A stretch of DNA of 45,710 nucleotides, from assembly GCA_005888335.1 (NCBI GenBank), contig VAWY01000036.1, positions 1 to 45,710 on the forward strand. Direction: 5' to 3'. The DNA comes from Actinomycetota bacterium. GTDB lineage: Bacteria > Actinomycetota > Thermoleophilia > Solirubrobacterales > Solirubrobacteraceae. How positions within the stretch are numbered: position 1 is the first letter of the stretch; each line of letters begins with the position of its first letter. The notes below the pieces were generated by a model. It searched no databases. It had not been told where the DNA came from and worked only from the letters and a program-made list of their open reading frames with translations. Both the position numbers and the translations under genes were made by a program. Shown in pieces: positions 1-11,163 of this stretch.

Positions 1-81
1 CATCGACTCCGACATCCGCGCCAGCGCGGCGGCGTCGGCGGGGCGTCCGTCGTGGCGCAGCTCTCCAGCGATGCCGCACAC
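1..81 (-). CDS. Asparagine synthetase-like protein, N-terminal 27 codons (partial)
   Basis: Only the start lies in the window; the gene runs off the left edge. Read on the minus strand, a GTG at 79-81 is followed directly by TGC, giving Met-Cys-Gly-Ile-Ala-Gly-Glu-Leu-Arg and then HDGRPADAAALARMSESM. A Cys right after the initiator Met, within CGIAGE, is the nucleophile of class II (Ntn-type) glutamine amidotransferases such as AsnB/AsnO, and the following DGRP...L..M spacing matches that family. An upstream in-frame ATG would put residues before the Cys, which would block the free N-terminal nucleophile, so the GTG is preferred. It is transcribed away from the amidotransferase/ligase genes at 182-3620, with about 100 bp between. 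The synthetase domain is outside the window, so the acceptor substrate cannot be judged. Confidence 0.72.
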   Translation of the reverse strand, partial: MCGIAGELRHDGRPADAAALARMSESM

Positions 82-181
82 CGCACACCAGGGTGCCATA
101 CGCCCCGATGGACCAGGTGTCGGTGCGGGCTTGGACGGGCGGGCCATGTTGCGGGCGGCGCGCGCGGGGAAAAGTCGCAGA

Positions 182-1006
182 ATGCGGAGATTCGACCTGG
201 TCCCGGGTTACGCTGCGCCGCGCGTGCATCTGGACCCTCCTCCGCTGATCGGCGTCTCCACTTCGGAGATGCGCATCCCCGCGCGCACGCGGAGCCTGGC
301 GGAGTCCGAGCCGCCCATGCGCGAGCTCGCCCTCGGCCTGGCGTACCCGCGCTCGGTCGAGCGCGCCGGGGCCCTGCCCGTCGTGCTGCCGCCCATGGAC
401 CTCGAGCACATCGAGAAGCTGCTCGACCGCCTCGACGGAGTGATGATCTCGGGCGGCCCCGACCTGCATCCCTCCGCGTACGGCGAGGAGGAGCACCCGG
501 CGCTCGGGCCGACCGAGCGCGATCTCGACGCCTTCGAGCTCACGCTCGTGCGCGCCGCCGACGCGCGCGGGATGCCCATCCTCGGCATCTGCCGCGGCGA
601 GCAGGTCCTCAACGTCGCACGCGGCGGGACGCTGATCCAGGACCTGCCGAGCACGGTCGGCGAGGAGATCGACCACCGCCAGGAGGTCGCCGGGCGCATC
701 CCGACGCACCAGGTCGTCCTTGAGTCGGGCACGCGGCTCGAGGGCGTCATTGGCCGCCTCGAGCACGACGTCAACTCGTTTCACCACCAGGCGGTCGAGC
801 GATTGGGCGAGCACCTGCGCGCCGTCGCGTGGGCGCCCGACGGCGTGATCGAGGGCATCGAGGCGACCGATCGCGACTTCGTCCTCGGCGTCCAGTGGCA
901 CGCCGAGTCGCTGTCCGAGCGCGAGGACCAGTTCGGGCTCTTCGGCGCGTTCGTCGCCGCCGCCGCGCGCTACGAGGCCGCCCGGCGCCGCCCGGCGGCC
1001 GCCTAG
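182..1006 (+). CDS. Class I glutamine amidotransferase, peptidase C26 (PuuD-like)
   Basis: A 274-residue cytoplasmic protein of the gamma-glutamyl hydrolase/PuuD family, which cleaves gamma-glutamyl amide bonds or releases ammonia from glutamine. Visible motifs are MISGGPDLHP, the nucleophile elbow GICRGEQVLNVA (Cys), the substrate loop VNSFHHQAV, and GVQWHAE carrying the catalytic His and Glu. The start chosen is the ATG at 182 (MRRFDLVPGY), because the conserved PLIGVSTS strand begins soon after; an earlier in-frame ATG at 71 would add a low-complexity extension and run into the divergent gene. It lies upstream of the ATP-grasp and GCS2 ligases on the same strand. That suggests it trims or recycles a gamma-glutamyl product of those ligases, or supplies ammonia; this is inference. 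Confidence 0.88.
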   Translation: MRRFDLVPGYAAPRVHLDPPPLIGVSTSEMRIPARTRSLAESEPPMRELALGLAYPRSVERAGALPVVLPPMDLEHIEKLLDRLDGVMISGGPDLHPSAYGEEEHPALGPTERDLDAFELTLVRAADARGMPILGICRGEQVLNVARGGTLIQDLPSTVGEEIDHRQEVAGRIPTHQVVLESGTRLEGVIGRLEHDVNSFHHQAVERLGEHLRAVAWAPDGVIEGIEATDRDFVLGVQWHAESLSEREDQFGLFGAFVAAAARYEAARRRPAAA

Positions 1007-1033
1007 GGCTAGTAGGGTCCACACGGTCCAGCG

Positions 1034-1055
1034 GGCGGCCCGAGACCGGGCCGCC
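1034..1055 (+). terminator. Perfect 9-bp GC hairpin between amidotransferase and ATP-grasp genes
   Basis: GGCGGCCCG and CGGGCCGCC flank the 4-nt loop AGAC. There is no T tract, so it could be a GC-type terminator, a processing site or part of the leader of the next gene. A possible -10 box TAGGGT lies just upstream at 1013-1018. Confidence 0.5.
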
Positions 1056-1069
1056 GGGCCGATTCCCTC

Positions 1070-1085
1070 CTCGCAACGCTGCGAG
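1070..1085 (+). promoter_or_regulatory. Second leader hairpin before ATP-grasp gene
   Basis: CTCGCA and TGCGAG form a perfect 6-bp stem around loop ACGC, ending 13 nt before the ATG at 1099. No convincing Shine-Dalgarno is present between the hairpin and the start. With the hairpin at 1034-1055, this gives a structured leader that could govern expression of the two ligase genes. Confidence 0.35.
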
Positions 1086-1098
1086 CAGGCGTACCGGG

Positions 1099-2505
1099 AT
1101 GACCCTCACGGACGGCACTCCCAGCACCGTTGCGGCCTACGAGCCGCCGCCCGGCTACGACGAGGCCTTCAGCGCGCCCGGCACGCCGCGCCCGCACTAC
1201 GCCGACCTGTTCGCGGCGCTAGGGGCTTGCGATCTGGAGGCGGTCGCCGAGCGCATCACGGCGCACATGCGCTCCAGCGGCGCGACGTTCGGGGGCGGCG
1301 AGGTGTTCCGGCTCGATCCGGTCCCGCGCCTGCTGACCGCCGTGGAGTGGTCGCAGCTCGAGGAGGGCCTGGCCCAGCGCGTGCGGGCGCTGGACATGTT
1401 CGTCGCCGACGTCTACGGCGAGCGCGAGGCCGTGGTGCAGGGCCTGCTCCCCGAGCACGTGCTCGAGGGCATCGAGTTCCTCGAGGACCTGCGCGAGGTC
1501 CCGCCGCCGACCGGATCGTGGATCGGCATCGCCGGGCTCGACGTCGTGCGCGACGCCGAGGGACGCTTCCGCGTCCTGGAGGACAACGTGCGCACGCCGT
1601 CGGGCATGGCCTACGCGCTGGTCGCGCGCCACGCCACGGCGGCGCACCTGCCCTACGACGGGCGCTGGCGCAACATCGCCGCCGAGCTGGCCACGTACCT
1701 GCGGCTGGTCATCGCCGCCGCCAGGCCCGAGCCCGAGGCGGGCGGGATTGCCGTCCTGCTCACCGACGGCCCGGGCAACGCCGCCTGGTACGAGCACGGC
1801 GTGCTGGCCGAGATGGGCGAGCTGCGGCTGACCCACCCCGACGAGCTGGTGGTCGTCGGCGACCGGCTGGCGCTGCGCGACGGGCGGCGCGTCCAGGTCG
1901 TCTACCGGCGCACCAACGCGGACCGGCTGCGCGACGACGACGGGCGCCTGACCGCCGTCGGCGAGCTGCTCTGGCCGGCCCTGCGCGCGGGCACCGTCGG
2001 GCTCGTCAACGCGTTCGGCACGGGCGTGGCCGACGACAAGCGCGTCTACCCCTACGTCGACGACCTCGTCCGCTTCTACCTGGGCGAGGAGCCGCTCGTG
2101 CGCTCCGTGGCCACGCTCGACCTCGCCGATCCGCGGCTGCGCGCCGAGGCGCTCGAGCGCCTCGACGAGCTCGTCGTCAAGCCGCGCGGCGGGTTCGGCG
2201 GGATGGGCGTCGTCATCGGCCCGGCGGCGAGTTCCGCGAAGCTGCGCGAGGCGCGCCGCGCGATCGAGGACCGCCCGGGCGACTTCGTCGCGCAGGAGAC
2301 GATCCGGCTCTCGACGCACCCGACGGTCGTCGACGGGCGGCTGGTGCCGCGCCACGTCGACGTGCGACCCTTCGTCTTCTTCGACGGGACCCGTGCGCGG
2401 GCGCTGCCGGGCGGGCTGACGCGCGTGGCGCTGCGCGAGGGGGAGCTCGTCGTCAACTCGTCGCAGGGCGGTGGAGGCAAGGACACGTGGGTGCTACCGA
2501 GCTGA
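1099..2505 (+). CDS. Circularly permuted ATP-grasp ligase
   Basis: A 468-residue protein of the circularly permuted ATP-grasp type 2 family (DUF404/DUF407-like), predicted to activate a carboxylate with ATP and join it to an amine. Family hallmarks visible include RALDMFVADVYGER, the DVVRDAEGRFRVLEDNVRTPSGMAYAL block, NAFGTGVADDKRVYPYV, VVKPRGGFGGMGVVIG (nucleotide-binding glycine-rich loop) and the C-terminal VDVRPFVFF...ALPGGLTRVAL...NSSQGGGGKDTWVL. The ATG at 1099 (MTLTDGTPST) starts just before the conserved YDEAF segment. Its 3' end overlaps the next ligase gene by 19 nt, so the two are probably translationally coupled. No alpha-E or transglutaminase partner, often found beside this family, is seen inside the window. 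The substrate is unknown. Confidence 0.88.
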   Translation: MTLTDGTPSTVAAYEPPPGYDEAFSAPGTPRPHYADLFAALGACDLEAVAERITAHMRSSGATFGGGEVFRLDPVPRLLTAVEWSQLEEGLAQRVRALDMFVADVYGEREAVVQGLLPEHVLEGIEFLEDLREVPPPTGSWIGIAGLDVVRDAEGRFRVLEDNVRTPSGMAYALVARHATAAHLPYDGRWRNIAAELATYLRLVIAAARPEPEAGGIAVLLTDGPGNAAWYEHGVLAEMGELRLTHPDELVVVGDRLALRDGRRVQVVYRRTNADRLRDDDGRLTAVGELLWPALRAGTVGLVNAFGTGVADDKRVYPYVDDLVRFYLGEEPLVRSVATLDLADPRLRAEALERLDELVVKPRGGFGGMGVVIGPAASSAKLREARRAIEDRPGDFVAQETIRLSTHPTVVDGRLVPRHVDVRPFVFFDGTRARALPGGLTRVALREGELVVNSSQGGGGKDTWVLPS

Positions 2506-3620
2506 GGGCGGGATCGTGGGCGCAGTGGGCGCCGACCGCGCCGTTCACGCTCGGTGTCGAGGAGGAGGTCATGCTCCTCGACCCCTGGACGTGGGGGCTG
2601 GCCCAGGCCATCGAAGAGGTCCTGCCGCGGCTGCCCGGCGCGCTCGCCGCGCGCGTGACGGCCGAGACGCACGCCGGGGCGGCCGAGCTCGCCACCGGCG
2701 TCAACGCGACGGTCGGCGACGCGGTTCGCGAGCTGCGCGACCTGCGCACGGCGATGCGCGAGACGTGCGCGGAGTGCGGGCTGGCGGTCGCCAGCGCCGG
2801 CACGCACCCGTTCGCGGTGTGGCGCGAGACGGCGGTCTCGAGCGGCGAGCGCTACGAGGTCATCTACGGCTCGATGCGCGAGCTCGCGCGGCGCGAGCCG
2901 ACGTTCGCGCTGCACGTCCACGTGGGCGTGCCCGAGCCCGAGGACGCGATCCGCGCGGTCAACGGGCTGCGCGCGCACCTGCCGGTGCTGCTCGCCCTGT
3001 CGGCCAACTCGCCGTTCTGGCAGGGGCGCGACAGCGGGCTGGCCTCGGCGCGCACGCCGCTCTTCCAGGCCTTCCCCCGCGTCGGCATCCCGCGCGCGTT
3101 CGACGGCTACGCCGATTACGTGCGCTCGGTCGACCTGCTGCTGCGCCTCGAGGCGTTCCCGGAGCCGACGTTCCTGTGGTGGGACGTCCGCCCGCAGCCC
3201 CGCTTCGGGACGATCGAGGTGCGCATCATGGACGCGCAGGTCACGCTGAAGGCCACGGCAGCGCTGGCCGCGTTCGTGCAGTGCCTGGTGGCCCTCGAGC
3301 TGCGCAACGGCGTGGCCGACGAGCGCCAGGCGACGCCTGAGGTGCTCGTGGAGAACCGCTTCCTGGCCGCGCGCGACGGCGTCGAGGCGGCGCTCATCGA
3401 TCCGGTGCGCGAGCAGCGGGTGCCCGTCGCCGAGCTGGTCGGCGAGCTGCTCGAGCTCTGCGCGCCCCACGCGCGGGAGCTCGGCTGCGCGGCCGAGCTC
3501 GCCTCGGTGGAGGACCTGCTGCGCGAGCCCGGCGCGGCCCACCAGCTGGCGGTGGCGCGCGGTCCGGACCGCCTGCCTGGTCTCGTGTCAGACCTGGCGC
3601 GCGAGTTCGGCTCCGGTTAG
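2487..3620 (+). CDS. Carboxylate-amine ligase, glutamate-cysteine ligase family 2 (YbdK-like)
   Basis: A 377-residue GCS2 protein. Visible motifs are FTLGVEEEVMLLDP (acidic metal-binding residues at the N-terminus), ATGVNATVGDAV, SAGTHPF, FALHVHVGVPE, SANSPFWQGRDSGLASART, PTFLWWDVRPQPRFGTIEVRIMD and LVENRFLAARDG. Family members ligate glutamate or another acid to an amine using ATP; the real substrate of the YbdK branch is mostly unsettled. The start is GTG 2487, supported by GGAGG at 2473-2477 (9-nt spacing); the conserved FTLGVEEE then falls near residue 17. It overlaps the ATP-grasp gene by 19 nt. Having two different ATP-dependent ligases in tandem implies sequential bond formation on one product. 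Confidence 0.88.
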   Translation: MGATELRAGSWAQWAPTAPFTLGVEEEVMLLDPWTWGLAQAIEEVLPRLPGALAARVTAETHAGAAELATGVNATVGDAVRELRDLRTAMRETCAECGLAVASAGTHPFAVWRETAVSSGERYEVIYGSMRELARREPTFALHVHVGVPEPEDAIRAVNGLRAHLPVLLALSANSPFWQGRDSGLASARTPLFQAFPRVGIPRAFDGYADYVRSVDLLLRLEAFPEPTFLWWDVRPQPRFGTIEVRIMDAQVTLKATAALAAFVQCLVALELRNGVADERQATPEVLVENRFLAARDGVEAALIDPVREQRVPVAELVGELLELCAPHARELGCAAELASVEDLLREPGAAHQLAVARGPDRLPGLVSDLAREFGSG

Positions 3621-3675
3621 GTTGGCGCAGTCGGCGCGCGCGCGGGCACGCCGCCGGCTTCCCTCCACCCCACAG

Positions 3676-4659
3676 TCAGCCGGCCGGCAGCTGTAGCGGC
3701 AGCACCGCGCTGACCGCCTCGTCGATGCGCAGCAGCGCGTCGGGCGGCAGCTCGACACCGCTGGCCGCGCAGTTGTCGTCGAGCTGCTCGGGGCGCGAGG
3801 CGCCGACGATCGCGCCGGCCACGTTGGGCTGGCGCAGCACCCAGGCGATGGCCAGCTGCGCCATCGTCAGCCCGAGGTCGTCGGCGATCGGGCGCAGGCG
3901 CTGGACGGCCTCGAGGATGTCCTCGCGCATGAACAGCCGCACGAACTGGCTGGTCTGCGGGTCGGGATGCCCGGCCCGCGTGTCGCGCGGCGTCGGCTCG
4001 CCGGGGCGGTACTTGCCGCTCAGCACGCCCTGGGCCAGCGGCGACCAGACGATCTGGCCGACCCCGAGCCGCTCGGAGACCGGGATCACGTCCTCCTCGA
4101 TGCGCCGCCACAGCAGCGAGTACTGCGGCTGGTTGGAGACGATCGGGTCGAGCAGCAGCCGGTCGCCCACGGCGCGCGCCTCGTCGAGCTGGCCGGCGGT
4201 CCACTCGCTGACGCCGATGTACAGCACCTTGCCGGCGCTGACGAGGTCGTCGAGCGCGCGCAGCGTCTCGTCCAGCGGCGCGTCGGCGTCGAAGCGGTGG
4301 CACTGGTAGAGGTCGATGTGGTCGGTCCCCAGGCGCTCGAGCGACGCGTGGCAGGACTCGACGATGTGCTTGCGCGAGAGGCCACGGTCGTTGGGCCGGT
4401 CGCCAACCGGGAAGTAGACCTTGGTCGCGAGCACGTACGAGCTGCGCGGGTAGCGCGCCAGCGCGCGCCCGACGACGCGCTCGGCATCGCCGCGGCGGTA
4501 GACGTCGGCGGTGTCGAAGAGGTTGACGCCGAGCTCGTAGGCGCGGTGGACGCACGCTTCGGCGGCGCGGTCGTCGACGTGGCCGCCGTAGGTCAGCCAC
4601 GAGCCCAGCGAGACCTCCGAGACCTGGACGCCCGCGGCGCCGAGACGTCGGTAGCGCAT
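3676..4659 (-). CDS. Aldo/keto reductase (Kv-beta-like family)
   Basis: A 327-residue NADPH-dependent oxidoreductase with a TIM-barrel fold. It starts MRYRRLGAAGVQVSEVSLGSW and carries the catalytic tetrad in FDTADVYRRGDAE (Asp and Tyr), LATKVYF (Lys) and YQCHRFD (His). The cofactor-binding end shows VWSPLAQGVLSGKYRPGE and IVGASRPEQLDDN. Length is normal for the family. The ATG at 4657-4659 has no Shine-Dalgarno, but TAGTGT sits 8 nt upstream as a -10, which suggests a leaderless transcript. It is divergent from the Eis-like acetyltransferase with only 21 bp between start codons. The substrate cannot be told. Confidence 0.92.
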   Translation of the reverse strand: MRYRRLGAAGVQVSEVSLGSWLTYGGHVDDRAAEACVHRAYELGVNLFDTADVYRRGDAERVVGRALARYPRSSYVLATKVYFPVGDRPNDRGLSRKHIVESCHASLERLGTDHIDLYQCHRFDADAPLDETLRALDDLVSAGKVLYIGVSEWTAGQLDEARAVGDRLLLDPIVSNQPQYSLLWRRIEEDVIPVSERLGVGQIVWSPLAQGVLSGKYRPGEPTPRDTRAGHPDPQTSQFVRLFMREDILEAVQRLRPIADDLGLTMAQLAIAWVLRQPNVAGAIVGASRPEQLDDNCAASGVELPPDALLRIDEAVSAVLPLQLPAG

Positions 4660-4680
4660 GGCGCGCGACACTACCGCGCC
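4660..4680. promoter_or_regulatory. 21-bp divergent start region
   Basis: Two start codons face away from each other across 21 bp. On the minus strand TAGTGT (4668-4673) fits a -10 hexamer 8 nt before the reductase ATG. On the plus strand the overlapping GACACT is a poorer -10 match. There is no room for Shine-Dalgarno sites, so leaderless transcripts are likely; promoter assignment is inference. Confidence 0.4.
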
Positions 4681-5913
4681 ATGCCCGTCGATATCCGGAC
4701 CGTCGAGCGCTCCGAGCTCCCGGCCTGGCAGGCGGCGCTGGAGGTCGGCTTCCACAAGTCGTCGCTCGCGCCCGAGCACGTCGAGCCGTTCTCCGAGGAC
4801 TTCGCGAAGGAGGTCGAGTGGACGCGCATCCAGGGCGCGCACGACGGCGGGCGCTTCGTCGCCACGTTCCGGTCGTTTGCCACGCGGCTGACCGTGCCCG
4901 GCGGCGAGGTCGCGGCCGGCGCGATCACCAACGCCACGGTCTCCCCCACCCACCGGCGCCGCGGCCTGCTGTCGCAGATGATGGCCCGCGACCTCGCCAC
5001 GGCGGCGGAGCGTGGCGAGCCCGTGGCGATCCTCATCGCCTCCGAGTGGCCGATCTACGGGCGCTACGGCTTCGGTCCCGCATCCGACATCGTCACCTAC
5101 GAGATCGACGCCCTGAGCGCCGCGTTCGCGCACGGCGGCGACGGCGAGACGCGGCTCGTCGAGCCGGCCGAGCTGGCGGGCGCAGCGGCGGCGATCTACG
5201 ACGCGCACCGCCGGTCGACGCCGGGGGCGATCGACCGCTCGGAGCGCTGGTGGGAGCGCCGCGTGGGGATCGACGTCCTGCGTCGCAAGCCGCCCGGCAC
5301 GCAGCGCTGCGTGCTCGCCCTCGACGAGCGCGGCGCGCCCGCCGGGCTGCTCGTGTACCACGTCGACGAGAACTGGGACGACTGGCGCCCGCGGGCCAAG
5401 CTGCACGTCCGCGACCTGTTCGGCACGACGCCGGCGGCCGAGGCGCGGCTGTGGCGCTTCGCCTGCGAGGTCGACCTCGTGGCGACCGTCTCGGCGGAGG
5501 AGCGCAGCGTCGACGAGCCCCTGCCGTGGCTGCTGCGCGACGCGCGCGCCGTGCGCCAGCGCCTGAAGACCGATTTCCTGTGGGCGCGGCTGCTCGACGT
5601 GCCCGCCGCGCTGGCCGCCCGGCGCTACCTGCGCGAGGGCGAGCTCGTCCTCGAGGTGCGCGACGCGGCGGGCTTCGCGGCGGGGCGCTTCGCGCTGCGC
5701 GGCGGCCCCGACGGCGCGCAGTGCGCGCCGACCGACGCCGCGGCGGACGTCGCCCTCGACGTCGGCGCGCTGAGCGCGGCGTACCTCGGCGGGCGGAGCC
5801 TGGTGACGCTGGGCGCCGCCGGTTGGGCCGAGGAGCTGCGCCCAGGCGGGCTGGCCCGGGCCGACGCGCTGCTGCGCTGGTCGGTGGACCCGTGGTGCGC
5901 GACGATGTTTTGA
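4681..5913 (+). CDS. Eis-like GNAT N-acetyltransferase
   Basis: A 410-residue protein matching the enhanced-intracellular-survival acetyltransferase layout: an N-terminal GNAT domain, a second GNAT-like domain and a C-terminal sterol-carrier-like domain. The acetyl-CoA loop is TVSPTHRRRGLLSQMM (about residues 84-101), followed by EWPIYGRYGFG. The chain ends DPWCATMF; in Eis proteins the C-terminal aromatic carboxylate reaches the active site, so the exact end is meaningful. Known Eis enzymes acetylate amines, including aminoglycosides; whether this one does is not shown. The ATG at 4681 follows the divergent aldo/keto reductase start. No Shine-Dalgarno is visible. Confidence 0.87.
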   Translation: MPVDIRTVERSELPAWQAALEVGFHKSSLAPEHVEPFSEDFAKEVEWTRIQGAHDGGRFVATFRSFATRLTVPGGEVAAGAITNATVSPTHRRRGLLSQMMARDLATAAERGEPVAILIASEWPIYGRYGFGPASDIVTYEIDALSAAFAHGGDGETRLVEPAELAGAAAAIYDAHRRSTPGAIDRSERWWERRVGIDVLRRKPPGTQRCVLALDERGAPAGLLVYHVDENWDDWRPRAKLHVRDLFGTTPAAEARLWRFACEVDLVATVSAEERSVDEPLPWLLRDARAVRQRLKTDFLWARLLDVPAALAARRYLREGELVLEVRDAAGFAAGRFALRGGPDGAQCAPTDAAADVALDVGALSAAYLGGRSLVTLGAAGWAEELRPGGLARADALLRWSVDPWCATMF

Positions 5914-5952
5914 CCGGCGCGCGAGCGCGGGGTTAGGATCGGGCGAGGAGAG

Positions 5953-6438
5953 ATGGGCGCGCCGGTTCAACTGCTGCGCCGGGTCCCGCTGCTGGCGGCA
6001 GTGGAGGATTCCGAGCTGACCGAGCTCGCTGACCGGTTCACCGAGCGCCGCTACGACCGCGGCGCTCCGATGGTCAGCCGGGGGTCGTCGGGCGTCGGCT
6101 TCTTCATCATCGCGGAGGGCGAGGCGTCGGTCGACGCGGGCGGTGGCAAGCTCGCGCATCTCGGCAAGCACGACTTCTTCGGCGAGGTCGCGCTGATCGA
6201 CGGCGGACGCCGGTCCGCCGACATCACGGCCGAGACGAACGTGCGTGCCTGGGGGATCTCGCGCAACGCGTTCCGGGCCTTCGTCCGGCAGCACCCCGAG
6301 GTCGCCTGGCGGATGCTGGAGGTGCTCGCCGCCCGGCTGCGCGCGGCCGATGCGGCCGCGCCGAAGGGACCGTCCGCGCCGCAGGAGCGCCAGTGGCGCT
6401 TCCGCCGCCGCGCCCGCGCGGTGCGAACGCCCTCCTGA
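5953..6438 (+). CDS. Cyclic nucleotide-binding domain protein
   Basis: A 161-residue soluble protein with a single cyclic nucleotide-binding beta-roll (about residues 8-130). It shows LLRRVPLLAAVEDSELTELADRF, GVGFFIIAEGEASV and the phosphate-binding cassette FFGEVALIDGGRRSADITA. No DNA-binding helix-turn-helix follows; the tail is a short Arg/Pro-rich stretch. The cassette Arg within GGRRSADI is consistent with nucleotide binding. GAGGAG lies just before the ATG at 5953. It is downstream of the Eis-like gene by 39 bp and ends directly against the convergent GH13 gene (6438/6439, no spacer). Confidence 0.9.
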   Translation: MGAPVQLLRRVPLLAAVEDSELTELADRFTERRYDRGAPMVSRGSSGVGFFIIAEGEASVDAGGGKLAHLGKHDFFGEVALIDGGRRSADITAETNVRAWGISRNAFRAFVRQHPEVAWRMLEVLAARLRAADAAAPKGPSAPQERQWRFRRRARAVRTPS

Positions 6439-7895
6439 TCAGATCCGCGCAACGAACCCCTCCCCCGGTCCGAGGGTGGCGGGGACGGACCTCGGCCCGA
6501 CGTGGTGGGTGTGGCGGACCAGGCGGTGCGCGCGCGGCGCGGGGCGCGGCTCGGGTCCGACGTTGAGGGCGATGAGGTGCTCGCCGCGCCGATGAGCCAG
6601 GACGCCGTCGGCCGCGTCGACGACCTCCACCGGCCCGTCGAGCGAGCGGCGCAGCTCGATGAGGTCGCGATACAGGTGCAGCAGCGAGCCGGTGTCCGCG
6701 CGCTGCACCGCGACCGCGCCGTCCGGCGCGCCGGTCACCGGCAGCCACGGCGTGCCCGAGGTGAAGCCCTTGTTCGGCTCGCCGTCGTCCCAGGCCATCG
6801 GGTGGCGGTACGGGTCGCGCCCGGCGCGGTCGTCGGGCGGCTCGCGCCCGGGACCGTTGGTCATCCCGATCTCGTCGCCCTGGTAGACGAAGACCATCCC
6901 GGGCAGCGTGAGCAGCAGCAGCGCCGCCGCGCGGACGTTGGCGTCGCCGACGCGGTCGGGCAGGCGCTTGAAGTCGTGGTTGGAGAGGACCCAGGCCACG
7001 CGCTTGGGGCCGACCGCGGTCGCCTGGTCGATCGCCGCCCGGATCTGCGCCGCGTCCCACGGCGCGTGGAACAGCTCGAAGGCGAAGCAGACGTCGATGT
7101 GCTCGAGATACGGCGGCAGGTCGCGCGTGGGCACGTAGGCCTCGCCGACCAGCAGCGCGTCGCGGGCCGCGGCGCGCAGCCGAGCCAGGGCCGTCCCGAT
7201 GTCGGGCGCGTTGCGCGAGTGCACGTGCTCGAGCACCTCGTGCTCTTTGTGCAGCGGCAGGGGCGGCGGACCTGACGCCGGCGGGTCGTCGCGCAGCTCG
7301 GGGTCCTTGAGCAGGCGGTCGATCGCGTCGACGCGGAAGCCGTCGACCCCGCGCTCCAGCCAGAAGCGCAGGCAGGCGCCGAACGCGTCCGGCACGGCCC
7401 GGTTGCGCCAGTCGAGGTCGGGCTGCTCGGGATAGAACGAGTGCAGGTACCAGCGACCGCTCACCTCGTCGCGCGACCACGCCGGGCCGCCGAACGCGGC
7501 GCGCCAGTTGTTGGCCGGGCCGTCGACCGGCGACCAGACGTACCAGTCGGGATGCTCGCGAAACCACGCGTGGGCGATCGATGTGTGGCACGGGACCGCG
7601 TCGAAGAGGACGCGCAGACGCCGCGCATGCGCGGCGGCGACCAGGCGCTCGGCGTCGGCAACCGTGCCGTAGCGCGGGTCGACGGCCATGTAGTCGGCCA
7701 CGTCGTAGCCGCCGTCGGCCATCGGCGACGGGTACATCGGCGACAGCCACAGCGCGTCGACGCCGAGCCAGGCGAGGTGGTCGAGGCGCGAGGTGATCCC
7801 CGGCAGGTCGCCCTCGCCCGAGCCCGTCGTGTCCTGGAACGAGCGCGGATAGACCTGGTAGACGACGGCGTCCGTCCACCAGCTTGCCGCCGCGC

Positions 7896-7899
<4 letters not shown>
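6439..7899 (-). CDS. GH13 alpha-glucosidase/oligo-1,6-glucosidase-type hydrolase, apparent CTG start
   Basis: A GH13 (alpha-amylase family) TIM barrel of about 486 residues. It opens WWTDAVVYQVYPRSFQD and contains GFRVDAIDRL (nucleophile Asp, about residue 191), VGEAYVP (acid/base Glu, about 253) and SNHDFKR (Asp, about 309). The C-terminal beta domain ends GPGEGFVARI. Two features are odd. The region I motif reads DAVPCHTS, with Cys where the family normally has Asn. And no ATG, GTG or TTG lies in frame between deep inside serA and a Met past the first barrel strands; the only sensible start is CTG at 7897-7899, forming a CTGA overlap with the serA stop. Downstream of serC-serA, it is probably translated by coupling. 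There is no signal peptide, so it is intracellular. Confidence 0.85.

Positions 7900-11159
<3,260 letters not shown>

Positions 11160-11163
<4 letters not shown>

Noticed and set aside
3967..4660. Long open frames on the plus strand across the aldo/keto reductase gene
   Set aside because: They are shadows: Arg/Ala/Gly-rich low-complexity products produced by high GC, while the minus-strand frame has the full catalytic tetrad.
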